Part shown: positions 52,453 through 60,797 of the stretch, one piece after another | Numbering within the stretch: the stretch's first letter is position 1 | Layout of the letters: every line of letters starts with the position of its first letter | Assembly: GCA_002729885.1 (NCBI GenBank) | Contig: PBUB01000014.1 | Location: 1 to 64,000 of the forward strand | Direction of reading: 5' to 3' | DNA: 64,000 nucleotides | Source of the DNA: Spirochaetaceae bacterium | GTDB lineage: Bacteria > Spirochaetota > Leptospiria > Leptospirales > Leptonemataceae | Notes under the pieces: model-generated | Databases searched by the model: none | Told to the model about the DNA's origin: nothing | Seen by the model: the letters and a program-made list of their open reading frames with translations, nothing else | Made by a program: the position numbers and the translations under genes

Positions 52453-53235
52453 ATGCATATCCATCTAATTCGACATGGCCAGGCAAATGCCTCCGGCATG
52501 AACTATGACCAGCTTACAGACAAGGGCCGGCAGCAGGCGCGAAAGCTGGGTCAGCGATTCCGTGAGAATGGTCTGGAGTTCAAGCTGTTTGCGCGGGGCT
52601 CTCTGGTTCGCCACATGGAAACCCTGGATGGTATTCTGGAAGGGATGCAAATGCTGGAATCTCCGGTTTCCATTCCTGCAAATGGGCGAGAAAGCCCCAA
52701 CACAGATAGAAACACATCCGCCCCCGGGGATTCAATCCAAACGGAAGAATCCGGGAGTTCTGTCATAGTGCTGGAAAAACCGGGTCTCAACGAAGTGGAC
52801 CCGGCGGCCTGGAAGTCCATCGCAGAGGAGATTGCCAGCACAGATCCCACTTTTTCCAGCATTCTCGGTCATCTCAAAAACAGTGAAGGATCCGGACGCA
52901 GGCGCCGGCTTGCAGCCGTTACCGGTAGAGTGCTGGACTTCTGGATACGCGGGCAGAGTCCGGATTTCCTGGAGTTTCGCACAGCCGTTCTGGAATCGCT
53001 GAAGGAAATTGCATCCAAGCCCGGAAGTGGGCCGGCTCTTGTTGTAAGCTCAGGAACGCCCATGGCCATCGCAATTGCAGAAGCCCTGGGACAGAGTAAT
53101 CCGGAGTCTATCTATCACTGGTTAAGACAACTATCCAATACTTCCTATTCCATACTGGATATCTCATCCCGGTGGAAAGCATTGCAGATCAACAGCCTGG
53201 ATCACTTACCGATGGCTCAGCGTTCTCTAATGTAG
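52453..53235 (+). CDS. Histidine phosphatase superfamily protein
   Basis: A 260-aa phosphoglycerate-mutase-fold protein. HLIRHGQAN carries the phosphorylated His8 (RHG at 7-9), and TDKGRQQARKLGQRF continues the motif. In the second conserved region the usual second His is replaced: VVSSGTPMAIAIAEALG reads Ser where classical members have His (VxHG). That Ser-type ending recurs in one uncharacterised branch of the family. A low-complexity insertion (about residues 75-110) is rich in Ser, Asp and Pro. It is the third gene after the kinase and the small DUF6285-like gene, 37 bp apart; a role removing or balancing phosphate on acyl intermediates is plausible but unproven. Confidence 0.87.
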   Translation: MHIHLIRHGQANASGMNYDQLTDKGRQQARKLGQRFRENGLEFKLFARGSLVRHMETLDGILEGMQMLESPVSIPANGRESPNTDRNTSAPGDSIQTEESGSSVIVLEKPGLNEVDPAAWKSIAEEIASTDPTFSSILGHLKNSEGSGRRRRLAAVTGRVLDFWIRGQSPDFLEFRTAVLESLKEIASKPGSGPALVVSSGTPMAIAIAEALGQSNPESIYHWLRQLSNTSYSILDISSRWKALQINSLDHLPMAQRSLM

Positions 53236-53261
53236 TATATAATCCAGAGCCTGGATGCAGG

Positions 53262-53311
53262 TACCAGTGGTGCCAGATGCCCGGAATGCCAGAGGTACCA
53301 GATGAGCCTCA
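53262..53311 (+). repeat. Degenerate 25-bp tandem duplication
   Basis: Two 25-bp units (53262-53286 and 53287-53311) share TxCCAGxGGTxCCAGATG. The pair lies between convergent genes and explains part of a short non-coding gap. No function is suggested. Confidence 0.4.
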
Positions 53312-53370
53312 GATACCTCAAGAGTCGGTAATATGCGAATTTCGCTTTTGTTGAATGGAGACGCCAGAAA

Positions 53371-54501
53371 TCAGAGTGTTCTTCGCAGAGCGATATACAG
53401 ACCTACATCCGGTGTAGTAGAGTAAGTCAGGAAGTTTTCGATGAGGGCCATCTCTACTCTATACGGCCCCGCATCCGTGCTGAATCCAAGACCCAGTTGA
53501 TGTCCATCCGCAGATAGTCGGCCAAAGTCTTTTACAGGCTCGGTGAAGTAGACATACTCTGCAAAGAACTCTGTGTTTTCCATCTGATAACCCAGCCGTG
53601 GGCGAAAAGCCCATTGCTGAGCCGGTAATTCCAGAAGACGAAACTCTCGGTCCTCGAACGCAGAGTAGGAAAGCCCCATCAACCAGTAGAATTCATGCGG
53701 CTTTTTCTCCGAGCGAAGCAAGAAGGAAACAGAACCCACTCGGCCCGTATCGCCGGCCATTAAACTGGAAGAACCTTCCAGAGAGGCCTGCAAAGAGATT
53801 ACAGCGCTTTTGGCAGAAAGAAATCCCTCTCCTATGGAAAAAGGAAACTGATAGTCCGCGTAAAATCGCACCTCACCAGGTCCGGATCGGTTACTGGAAG
53901 AAATCGAGTCCTCTGGAACCCACTGGGGTCGAATGCCTGAAAGATATAGAGTTTCCGGGGTCACTTCAATGTCCAGCGGTGGATCCAATGGACTACGAGG
54001 ATACTTTCGGGGCAGATACTTATCCTCCACCATTCTTTCAAGACGCATAAGTATGGGATAGAAGGCCCCCAGAGGTTCATAGCTTGCATTCAGCCGGTTC
54101 CGGGGAAACCGATCCCTCTGGCCCTGGGTCACTCCTATGCTGGAATGAAACCTCTCTATGGTACTGTCCAGAACCCCGCCCCCCTGAATAATGTAGGGTG
54201 CCACCAGTCCTATCCTTATGCGATCACTGAGACCATAGGCCAGGCCTGCATTCAGGGAGACCTCTTCTCCATCCAGAATAAACCGATCGGATTGAATGGA
54301 CCATACGTTCATCCAGTTCGCAGCAAGCACCATCTGCCAGTCACCTCGCACCCAGGGTTCATCGCCTCTGGGAAGATGGGGCATACGAATGGACTGAAAT
54401 GTGGCTGCGTAGGGAGCCTCAATATAGGCTCGGGCCCGGGCAGGAACGAGCAATAGAATGATGAATGTGAGAAAAGCCAGAGCTGTTCCCTGCCAGCGCA
54501 T
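53371..54501 (-). CDS. DUF3187-like outer-membrane protein
   Basis: A 376-aa protein with signal peptide MRWQGTALAFLTFIILLLVP, cleavage near ARA, and a beta-rich mature part that alternates aromatic and polar residues, fitting a beta-barrel. Motifs seen in DUF3187: RGDWQMVLAANWMNVWSIQS, LDGEEVSLNAGLAYGLSDRI, VAPYIIQGGGVLDSTIERFH and GQRDRFPRNRLN; the C-terminus ends in YIALRRTL, near the aromatic-ending rule for outer-membrane barrels. It is 2 bp after the GT2 gene stop, so translation is coupled with the radical SAM/GT2 operon. Function of the family is unknown to me. Confidence 0.75.
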   Translation of the reverse strand: MRWQGTALAFLTFIILLLVPARARAYIEAPYAATFQSIRMPHLPRGDEPWVRGDWQMVLAANWMNVWSIQSDRFILDGEEVSLNAGLAYGLSDRIRIGLVAPYIIQGGGVLDSTIERFHSSIGVTQGQRDRFPRNRLNASYEPLGAFYPILMRLERMVEDKYLPRKYPRSPLDPPLDIEVTPETLYLSGIRPQWVPEDSISSSNRSGPGEVRFYADYQFPFSIGEGFLSAKSAVISLQASLEGSSSLMAGDTGRVGSVSFLLRSEKKPHEFYWLMGLSYSAFEDREFRLLELPAQQWAFRPRLGYQMENTEFFAEYVYFTEPVKDFGRLSADGHQLGLGFSTDAGPYRVEMALIENFLTYSTTPDVGLYIALRRTL

Positions 54502-54503
54502 GG

Positions 54504-55550
54504 CTAGATTTTCATTCGGTTTAGTTCATATTCCACAACTTTTTTCCTTCTTGAGAATAGTCCCAGAAATCCCCACCAGACTCCCAGACCATAAAAGAAA
54601 TGAACGCAGAAGAACAGAAAAGGCAATCGAATGGCCGAAACCGCCGCTCTTGGAGGGCGCATTCCAGCAAAGGTCTGGGCGCCAGCGAACAAAACCAGAG
54701 AAATATACGGAGGCAAAGAGATTACATAGGCCAGAGCCCACATCGTCCATGGCCAGCGAACCAGCTCAGCCAGAGATGCGATTCCTGAAATGTGGGCGGC
54801 TTCCCCTGAATAATAGAGGCCAAAAGCGCAGATGGGCAGGGCCAGAAGAAACAGGCTGAAAAAGGCAGGAAGAAAGAACACCAGGTTGGAGATGCGAAAG
54901 TCTACAGTCATCTGCTTGAATCGACCGCGTCCATATCCCATTAGCATACGAAGAAATGATTTTAGATTGGGTCGTGGACTGCGATGCACTCGAATTTCCG
55001 GATCGTACATCAGTCTGTAACCGGCGCTCTGAATCCGGTTCATAAATTCGTTTTCTTCGTTGGGATAGAGATCTTCACGAAAGTAGCCCAGGTTGTCCAG
55101 GATAGACTTTCGAATAAACAGGTTACAGAGGATTAGCTCTCGGTCGGTGGCCTCTCGAACCGAACCAGTGGAGCGATACCGATCGGCAACCGGCCCCACA
55201 GCCAGGGGCGACGCAAGTATGGCAGAGAACTCCCTTTGAAGACCCTGCTGACCTTCCCGGGGCAGATTGGGCCCGCCCACCACCGCCACCTTTTCATCTT
55301 TGAACAGCCGCAGAGCTCTCTGTAGATTTTGAGGCTCCGGTTCGGAGTCGTTGTCCAGGAAATAGATGAACTGGCACTGACTTTCCTTGATACAGGCATT
55401 GCGCTGAACAGAAGGCTGATTGCCAGAAACAGTAAATAGCTCCAGATCAATACCGGTGCGATCCATCTCTTTGAGATAGCGCACGGCCTCGTCCAGAGAC
55501 TCTTCTTTGCGATGAGGAATAACTACAGAAAGGCCCGATGCCTGAGACAT
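54504..55550 (-). CDS. Family 2 glycosyltransferase (membrane)
   Basis: A 348-aa GT-A-fold glycosyltransferase. LSVVIPHRKEES is the nucleotide-sugar site, FLDNDSEPEP carries the DxD-like metal motif (DND), and NLFIRKSILDNLGYF with ENEFMNRIQSAGYRLMYDP (ED-type catalytic base as NEENEF) matches GT2. Three hydrophobic segments at the C-terminus (about 232-345) anchor it in the inner membrane, as in synthase-type transferases. It begins 26 bp after the radical SAM gene and is 2 bp before the DUF3187 gene, so a three-gene operon. It probably builds a surface glycan or lipid-linked sugar; acceptor unknown. Confidence 0.88.
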   Translation of the reverse strand: MSQASGLSVVIPHRKEESLDEAVRYLKEMDRTGIDLELFTVSGNQPSVQRNACIKESQCQFIYFLDNDSEPEPQNLQRALRLFKDEKVAVVGGPNLPREGQQGLQREFSAILASPLAVGPVADRYRSTGSVREATDRELILCNLFIRKSILDNLGYFREDLYPNEENEFMNRIQSAGYRLMYDPEIRVHRSPRPNLKSFLRMLMGYGRGRFKQMTVDFRISNLVFFLPAFFSLFLLALPICAFGLYYSGEAAHISGIASLAELVRWPWTMWALAYVISLPPYISLVLFAGAQTFAGMRPPRAAVSAIRLPFLFFCVHFFYGLGVWWGFLGLFSRRKKVVEYELNRMKI

Positions 55551-55576
55551 GGGCCATTCCTGCGCAGTCAGAAACC

Positions 55577-56671
55577 TCAGGCGAGGATTTTTTTGGCTAC
55601 CAGACCTGCGGCCCGGGTACCGGCTTTCGTAAACTCACCTGCGTTAAAGCTAATGTTACAGCTGGCGTTGCATTCATGGGTACAGAAGCATTTTGTATCT
55701 ACAACCCAGTCTGCAATCTCCTTGTTCCTTTTGCTGAACCATAGCTTGCGAAAATCCATATCGAAGTCTCGAATATTTCCGATGAGCTTCTCCGGTCCAA
55801 ACATCTCGCAGGGATACACATCACCGTTGGGATACAGAACTCCAAAGATTCGGGAAGCATAGCACAGAGTCTGAAACTTCTTCTCTTCGTAGGTTTTAAG
55901 AATCAAATCATAGCGACGGGTGGACATGGCAGCCAGGAAGGGATCAAAGCCCGGAAGCTTGGCATCCATCAGATCGTTTTTGATTCTCTGAGTTACATGG
56001 CGAAATTTTGAAATATCAATGTTCTTCACCGCCGGATCTTTAGGAGTTCCACGAATCAGGTTGATAGTAACATTGTCCGGTCCCTGACCTTTCAGGTAAT
56101 CGTAAACATCATCGATTTGATCCTGGTTTGTGGCAGTGAATGTGGTAATAAAACCCATTCGCAGATTCTTGTATTCCTTCTTCATGGGCTTGAGAGCCTC
56201 GAAGGTTTTCATCGTCGTCTTGAATAGTCCAGAACCACCTTTTCCACCGGATCGAATTCGGTTATGCTCTTCTTCCAGTCCATCCACTGAGAAGTTCAGC
56301 GTTACCAGCATGTCCGGACATTTCTCCAGCATGCGCGGAAGAATCTCCTGGGTCTTTTTCAGATAGGTTCCATTTGTAGGAATAGTCAGATAGTTGGTCT
56401 GATTATGCTTGTAGAATGCATGGGTAACATCATCCAGATCATCGCGCAGAAATGGCTCGCCACCGCTATAGTTGAGCACCGGAAATGGATCCATGGTGGA
56501 GGCCATCTTGTCGATTTCGTCCACTGTCATTTCCTGCGTGGGAAGGTTCAGTTCCGCTGAATAGAAGCAGTGCTCACATTTCAGGTTACAACGATTGGTA
56601 ACAAAGAAAGTCAGGTAGAGAGGGGTTCGCCCGCCCTTGTAAAACAGTCGGGGAATATAACGTGCTAGCAT
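55577..56671 (-). CDS. Radical SAM protein with C-terminal SPASM-like Cys cluster
   Basis: A 364-aa enzyme from the ATG at 56671 (GGAGGA 5-6 bases upstream; TTG at 56692 rejected). The [4Fe-4S] motif is TNRCNLKCEHCFYSAELN (CxxxCxxC), followed by INYSGGEPFLRDD-like LNYSGGEPFLRDD (GGEP). A C-terminal Cys region (CYASRIFG, NGDVYPCEMFG and CFCTHECNASC) resembles the SPASM/twitch auxiliary cluster sites. SPASM radical SAM enzymes often modify peptides or attach to peptide/glycan biosynthesis, so with the adjacent GT2 and outer-membrane gene it may process a surface product. No precursor peptide gene was seen nearby. First gene of the minus-strand operon. Confidence 0.88.
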   Translation of the reverse strand: MLARYIPRLFYKGGRTPLYLTFFVTNRCNLKCEHCFYSAELNLPTQEMTVDEIDKMASTMDPFPVLNYSGGEPFLRDDLDDVTHAFYKHNQTNYLTIPTNGTYLKKTQEILPRMLEKCPDMLVTLNFSVDGLEEEHNRIRSGGKGGSGLFKTTMKTFEALKPMKKEYKNLRMGFITTFTATNQDQIDDVYDYLKGQGPDNVTINLIRGTPKDPAVKNIDISKFRHVTQRIKNDLMDAKLPGFDPFLAAMSTRRYDLILKTYEEKKFQTLCYASRIFGVLYPNGDVYPCEMFGPEKLIGNIRDFDMDFRKLWFSKRNKEIADWVVDTKCFCTHECNASCNISFNAGEFTKAGTRAAGLVAKKILA

Positions 56672-56848
56672 GAAATCCTCCAGAGCTTGCAATCTTTATA
56701 GATGCAGGTTCGGATTCTATTAAAATCTTCCAGATCTATGAAATAAAAGTCTGTAATGTCGCTCTTTTACAGCCTTGCGTCAGTTAAAGGTACCCTCGGG
56801 CACACAGGCAACCTTTTTTTGCACTGCACCAAAGGGATACAGGGGCAT

Positions 56849-56876
56849 AAAAAAAGCAGCGCCTTAGACGCTGCTT
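56849..56876 (-). terminator. Rho-independent terminator of the flaA operon
   Basis: AAGCAGCG and CGCTGCTT pair around CCTTAGA; on the minus strand a run of U follows. It lies about 100 bp past the flaA stop. Two further hairpins stand between it and the gene: CGGAGGT/ACCTCCG at 56901-56922, and AAGGTCCGG/CCGGGCCTT at 56935-56957. The rest of 56672-56973 shows no gene. Confidence 0.85.
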
Positions 56877-56973
56877 CCTGAAGCTTTCTCTAGGAATTTC
56901 CGGAGGTTTGCAAAGACCTCCGAAGACGGAAAGAAAGGTCCGGGGTTACCGGGCCTTACTACTTTTGATTTTC

Positions 56974-58002
56974 CTAGTTCGGCTGATCGTTCAGAGGTTT
57001 GGCCGGCCCTGGAGCCTGGCTACAATCCTTCAACTCGATGGTGTCCGGATTCCGGGCATGTTTGCGAATCATCTTCAGAAGCTTGTTCTTTCTTTCGCAA
57101 TCAGCCTGGTCGAAGTCCAGACCCGCTCCGTCAAAGTGCACTTCAAATACATTGGTAAGCACTCGCAGTTCATCAAAGAAGATGTAAACGGTTTCAAGTG
57201 ACGTTTCCGGAGTAGCTCGCAACTTGAACTGACGGAAAACCAGGTTCTTGGTCTGAGGATAGGAGCTTACATCCTGGGGCACCTGGCGAGGAATCTCCAC
57301 GCTCAGAGGTCTCCAGCCTACGAAGTCCACAGAACCGAAATCATAGATATGAGTATCGCCTTTCCAGTCTTCGATCCAGCCTTCCAGTTTATACTCGTTT
57401 CCACGGCCCAGCACCCATACAGATACCTGTTTCACCTGACCTGGAAGCTCGACACCGGTAACGCAATCTACCATCTGCGCACGCTGAGTGTCTGCGCCGG
57501 ATGAAAGAGCAGGATTATCATAGCAGCTTCGCTTCTCATAGCCTTCTGCCAGCGCCAGCTCGTTTAGGTACGGACGAGGTCTTTCTGTGGTATATTGATC
57601 CACGGAAGGAGGTCTCATGGTTACAGTATTGTATCCGGGAAAGGTGAATGCGAATTTAACTCCAAGCACTCGTGCTTTTTCGTAGTTCTCATTCTCCTTG
57701 ATATCTCTGGGAGTTCCCTTGATGAGCTTCACTTCCCTTTCGGACTGCAGGTTGGAAGCTTTGGGCTGATAAGGACCTTGAGTTTTTACATCTTTATCTG
57801 TAAGAACTTCCCAGCCGTATCCGCCGCCGGAATAATCCTGGTCCCAGCTTTCTACAGTGATGGCGCGCAACTCCGCAGAGCTCACATCGCTACCTACTGC
57901 AGTTTCCACTCCGGCCTGACCGGTAATGGCGAAGCCTCCCAGAAGGGCAGCTACAGACAATGCACCTGCCACAGAAGTATATGTTTTCCAGTTTGCTTTC
58001 AT
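56974..58002 (-). CDS. flaA: Flagellar filament outer layer (sheath) protein FlaA
   Basis: A 342-aa periplasmic flagellar sheath protein. The signal peptide is at residues 1-30 ([16 protein letters not shown]). The mature chain has FlaA hallmarks: [58 protein letters not shown] with [20 protein letters not shown], and [17 protein letters not shown]. This part aligns with the second FlaA gene upstream (FSVWVLGRN, GWRKLTVTVP), so they are paralogs. FlaA wraps the FlaB core in spirochaetes and shapes filament curvature. It carries an acidic Cys-containing C-terminal extension ([19 protein letters not shown]). It is 27 bp downstream of the second FlaA gene; a strong terminator follows. Confidence 0.93.
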   Translation of the reverse strand: MKANWKTYTSVAGALSVAALLGGFAITGQAGVETAVGSDVSSAELRAITVESWDQDYSGGGYGWEVLTDKDVKTQGPYQPKASNLQSEREVKLIKGTPRDIKENENYEKARVLGVKFAFTFPGYNTVTMRPPSVDQYTTERPRPYLNELALAEGYEKRSCYDNPALSSGADTQRAQMVDCVTGVELPGQVKQVSVWVLGRGNEYKLEGWIEDWKGDTHIYDFGSVDFVGWRPLSVEIPRQVPQDVSSYPQTKNLVFRQFKLRATPETSLETVYIFFDELRVLTNVFEVHFDGAGLDFDQADCERKNKLLKMIRKHARNPDTIELKDCSQAPGPAKPLNDQPN

Positions 58003-58029
58003 AGATCTATCCCCAATTCGATCCCAATC

Positions 58030-58737
58030 TTACCAGTTGTCCTTGATCTCGGATCCCGGGTATTGCTGTTCGCTTTGATCCACCAGAACCTTCAGTCCAT
58101 CTACATAGAAGTAAAAGGTTCCAGGAACTTCATGCACATCATGAGTCACGAATAGACTGACGAAGTGCAGATTCTTATCCAGTAATGAATAACGGGTGCT
58201 CTGCGGAAGCCAGCCAGGAACAGTCACAGTTAGTTTTCTCCATCCGAAGAAATCCAGCCGTCCCATTTCCAGCTTATGAATCTTACCGCGGTAATCGCGC
58301 ACCTTCAGGCTCAGAGTGTGACGGAAATTTCGCCCCAGAACCCATACGGAGAATTGACGCGCTTTACCTTTGATCACATACTCATGAGGTGGCTTGATTT
58401 CCACGCGGTCAAATCCGCGATCATCGAAGAATGTCTTAACTCCCAGGATATGGTTGGGATTATCCGGATTTTGCTGAAGGCTCAAAGCCTCCCCTTCCGG
58501 TGGTCTGGCATTCTCATCGTCCGTTGCACGGATCTCTCCGCGCTGAACAATTTTTAATGTTTTCGTCTCACCCAGCGGAGATGTAGAATCCGCAATCCAG
58601 TCCTCTGCTTCTTCAAAGGTTTCCAGATCCAGAAGCAGTAGCGGACTCTGATTCGAGGGCTGCTGCGCCGGATCCTCTGCGAAGATCGCATGGCTGGCAA
58701 GATAAATAGTGAGGAGTAAAAACATCCGTGTTTTCAT
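58030..58737 (-). CDS. Flagellar filament outer layer protein FlaA (shorter paralog)
   Basis: A 235-aa exported FlaA paralog. The ATG at 58737 has AGGAGC 7 bases upstream and is followed by signal peptide MKTRMFLLLTIYLASHAIFA; an open frame extending further upstream is ignored. LLLDLETFEEAEDWIADSTS opens the mature chain, then FFDDRGFDRVEIKPPHEYVI, RQFSVWVLGRNFRHTLSLKV, MGRLDFFGWRKLTVTVPGWL and FYFYVDGLKVLVD. It is the first gene of the flaA pair. Leptospira also has two FlaA genes in tandem; which number each matches is not settled here. Likely located in the periplasmic flagellum. Confidence 0.92.
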   Translation of the reverse strand: MKTRMFLLLTIYLASHAIFAEDPAQQPSNQSPLLLLDLETFEEAEDWIADSTSPLGETKTLKIVQRGEIRATDDENARPPEGEALSLQQNPDNPNHILGVKTFFDDRGFDRVEIKPPHEYVIKGKARQFSVWVLGRNFRHTLSLKVRDYRGKIHKLEMGRLDFFGWRKLTVTVPGWLPQSTRYSLLDKNLHFVSLFVTHDVHEVPGTFYFYVDGLKVLVDQSEQQYPGSEIKDNW

Positions 58738-58766
58738 ATAAGTGCTCCTAATACTGGTCCTTACTC

Positions 58767-58774
58767 TTATCGGT
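58767..58774 (-). promoter_or_regulatory. Possible sigma-28 -10 element before flaA pair
   Basis: The minus strand reads ACCGATAA 30 bases upstream of the start, close to the sigma-28 -10 GCCGATAA. No TAAA lies 14-16 bases upstream, so the case is weak. Confidence 0.3.
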
Positions 58775-58869
58775 GGAATTGAAAGCAAACCTGGCATATG
58801 CCGGGGATTTTTCGGGTCAAAAAAGAAAAAAGCAATCGTTTTCTGCCACCGGGTTTTCATACACAGTTC

Positions 58870-60048
58870 ATGACATCGGCAGTTATCATAGACGGAATGA
58901 GATCCCCTTTCGGGAATTTTGGCGGCTTTTTGAGGGACATAAGTCCTGCTGACCTGGCCGCTCATGTTGTCCAGGGCGCCATTCAGAGATCCGGTCTGCC
59001 TTATAAAGAAATCAAAGAAATCATAATAGGCAATGTGCTACAAACCAACGGTCAGAGCGCCTATCTGGCCCGGCATGCTGGCCTGAAAGCTGGCATGGAC
59101 ATGCGAGTTCCTGCCCTGACGGTAAATAGGCTCTGTGGTTCTGGCCTGGAGGCCGTTAGCATCGCTGCAGCCAATATTCTTCTGGGCCATACAAAGACAG
59201 CTGTGGCCGGCGGCGTAGAAGTCATGAGCCAGGTTCCCCATGCCACTCAGGCCATTCGCCGGGGCGTAAAGATGGGAAACCTTGAACTGGAAGATATGCT
59301 TACCAACGGACTATTCGATGGAATGGCCGGCGTGGCTATGGGCGGTACTGCAGAAAATCTTGCTCTGGATTATCAGATCAGCCGCGAAAAGCAGGATGAA
59401 TGGGCTTTGATCTCTCAGACTCGTGCAGAACAGGCAAGAGAAGCAGGATACTTTGCAGAAGAGATCGCACCACTGGAAGTGTCCGATGGACGAGAGATGG
59501 TAGATTTCACCGACGATGAGTTTATCAAAGGCGCCGCCGTAAAAGATAAGTTACCTCGATTGAAGCCGGCTTTTCAAAAGGAAGGAACCGTAACACCTGG
59601 AAACTCCTCCGGCATAAATGATGGGGCCTCGGCTATGGTAGTGACCTCAGAAGATTATGCAAAAGAAAACAGTCTCAAGCCGCTGGCTCGCATCAAATCC
59701 TGGGCTACTGCCGGATGCCGCCCGGATCGCATGGGACTGGGGCCGGCCTTTGCCATTCCATTGGCGCTGGAGCGAGCAGGAATAGCAGCGGAAGATGTGG
59801 ATTTGTATGAAATCAATGAAGCATTCGCAGCCCAGTTTCTGGCAGTAAAAGAAGAGCTGGATCTGGATCCGGATCGTACCAATGTAAATGGCGGTGCGAT
59901 TGCGCTGGGGCATCCTCTGGGGGCTTCCGGAAATCGGGTACTTCTGACATTGATCCGGGAGCTGCAAAGAAGAAAGAAATCCATAGGTGTGGCCTCTCTC
60001 TGTATTGGTGGCGGACAGGGCATTGCCATGGTTGTAGAAGCCATGTAG
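58870..60048 (+). CDS. Acetyl-CoA C-acyltransferase (thiolase)
   Basis: A 392-aa thiolase from the ATG at 58870; the annotated frame is open upstream (58798) but thiolase homology starts here. The acylated nucleophile is Cys89 in VNRLCGSGLEAV, His is in NGGAIALGHPLGASG, and the second catalytic Cys is in ASLCIGGGQGIAMV. NEAFAAQFLAVKEEL is the tetramer-loop region with the NEAFA motif. It performs the last step of beta-oxidation or the reverse acetoacetyl-CoA synthesis. It is divergent from the flaA pair and followed by a TetR regulator 79 bp downstream, which may control it. Confidence 0.95.
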   Translation: MTSAVIIDGMRSPFGNFGGFLRDISPADLAAHVVQGAIQRSGLPYKEIKEIIIGNVLQTNGQSAYLARHAGLKAGMDMRVPALTVNRLCGSGLEAVSIAAANILLGHTKTAVAGGVEVMSQVPHATQAIRRGVKMGNLELEDMLTNGLFDGMAGVAMGGTAENLALDYQISREKQDEWALISQTRAEQAREAGYFAEEIAPLEVSDGREMVDFTDDEFIKGAAVKDKLPRLKPAFQKEGTVTPGNSSGINDGASAMVVTSEDYAKENSLKPLARIKSWATAGCRPDRMGLGPAFAIPLALERAGIAAEDVDLYEINEAFAAQFLAVKEELDLDPDRTNVNGGAIALGHPLGASGNRVLLTLIRELQRRKKSIGVASLCIGGGQGIAMVVEAM

Positions 60049-60127
60049 GGCGCTGAACCGATTTCGATATTTCTAACGGGCAGGCAGTTTCGCTTGCGAA
60101 TTCCAGAACTGAGGCCAGACTGACTGG

Positions 60128-60751
60128 ATGGCCTCCCCTCGCGGACAAAAAAGGCGAGCCGAAATCATTGAGGCTGCACTTCATATTTTCGCCGAGAAGG
60201 GATATCATGCAGCCGGTATTGCCGATATAGCCGGTCACCTTGGCATCGGTCATGGTACGGTTTATCTGTATTTCAAGAATAAAGAAGACATTCTGGATAC
60301 AGCTGTACGTCGCGTGATTCGGGACATGACCTCGATAGTGCTTCTGGAACGACCGGACCAGGCTCGTAGCCTCAAAGAATTTGAAGGACAGATCATGCGC
60401 ATCGGCTCCGCCTTCTTTGAGCTGTTTCGCAAGGATCTGAGAGGGGCACGAATTATTCTGGAAGAAGCCCCGGCGGTGGCGGATCGAATCCGTAGAAGAC
60501 TGGCAAGGGCCTCCGATAACACCGCCTATCTGGCAGAAAGGTTTCTAATCCACGGAAAGAAGCAGGGGTATCTGGCCCCGGAGCTGGATACCGCCATTGC
60601 AGCCAGAGCAGTCAATGCCATGATGTACGAAGCTATTCGACAGGGCATTCGAACGGCTCCGGAAGAACTGGAAGCTCTGTTTTTGCGCTGGAATCGTACT
60701 GTCTGCGATATAATGCTTTCAGGTATGCGCACAGAAGATCGCCAGGATTAA
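60128..60751 (+). CDS. TetR/AcrR family transcriptional regulator
   Basis: A 207-aa regulator with the N-terminal helix-turn-helix (about 8-55): RAEIIEAALHIFAEKGYHAA, IADIAGHLGIGHGTVYLYF and NKEDILDTAV, typical TetR/FadR-of-Bacillus layout. The C-terminal ligand domain contains FFELFRKDLRGARIILEEAP and a helix TAIAARAVNAMMYEAIRQGI, resembling acyl-CoA-sensing TetR proteins. It follows the thiolase gene and precedes the convergent crotonase gene. No operator was seen near it, and whether it binds the TGACA-TGTCA palindromes is open. Confidence 0.9.
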   Translation: MASPRGQKRRAEIIEAALHIFAEKGYHAAGIADIAGHLGIGHGTVYLYFKNKEDILDTAVRRVIRDMTSIVLLERPDQARSLKEFEGQIMRIGSAFFELFRKDLRGARIILEEAPAVADRIRRRLARASDNTAYLAERFLIHGKKQGYLAPELDTAIAARAVNAMMYEAIRQGIRTAPEELEALFLRWNRTVCDIMLSGMRTEDRQD

Positions 60752-60797
60752 CCCGGGCCCGGCAGTTACTATATTCGAATCGCGGCCACAGTTCTGG

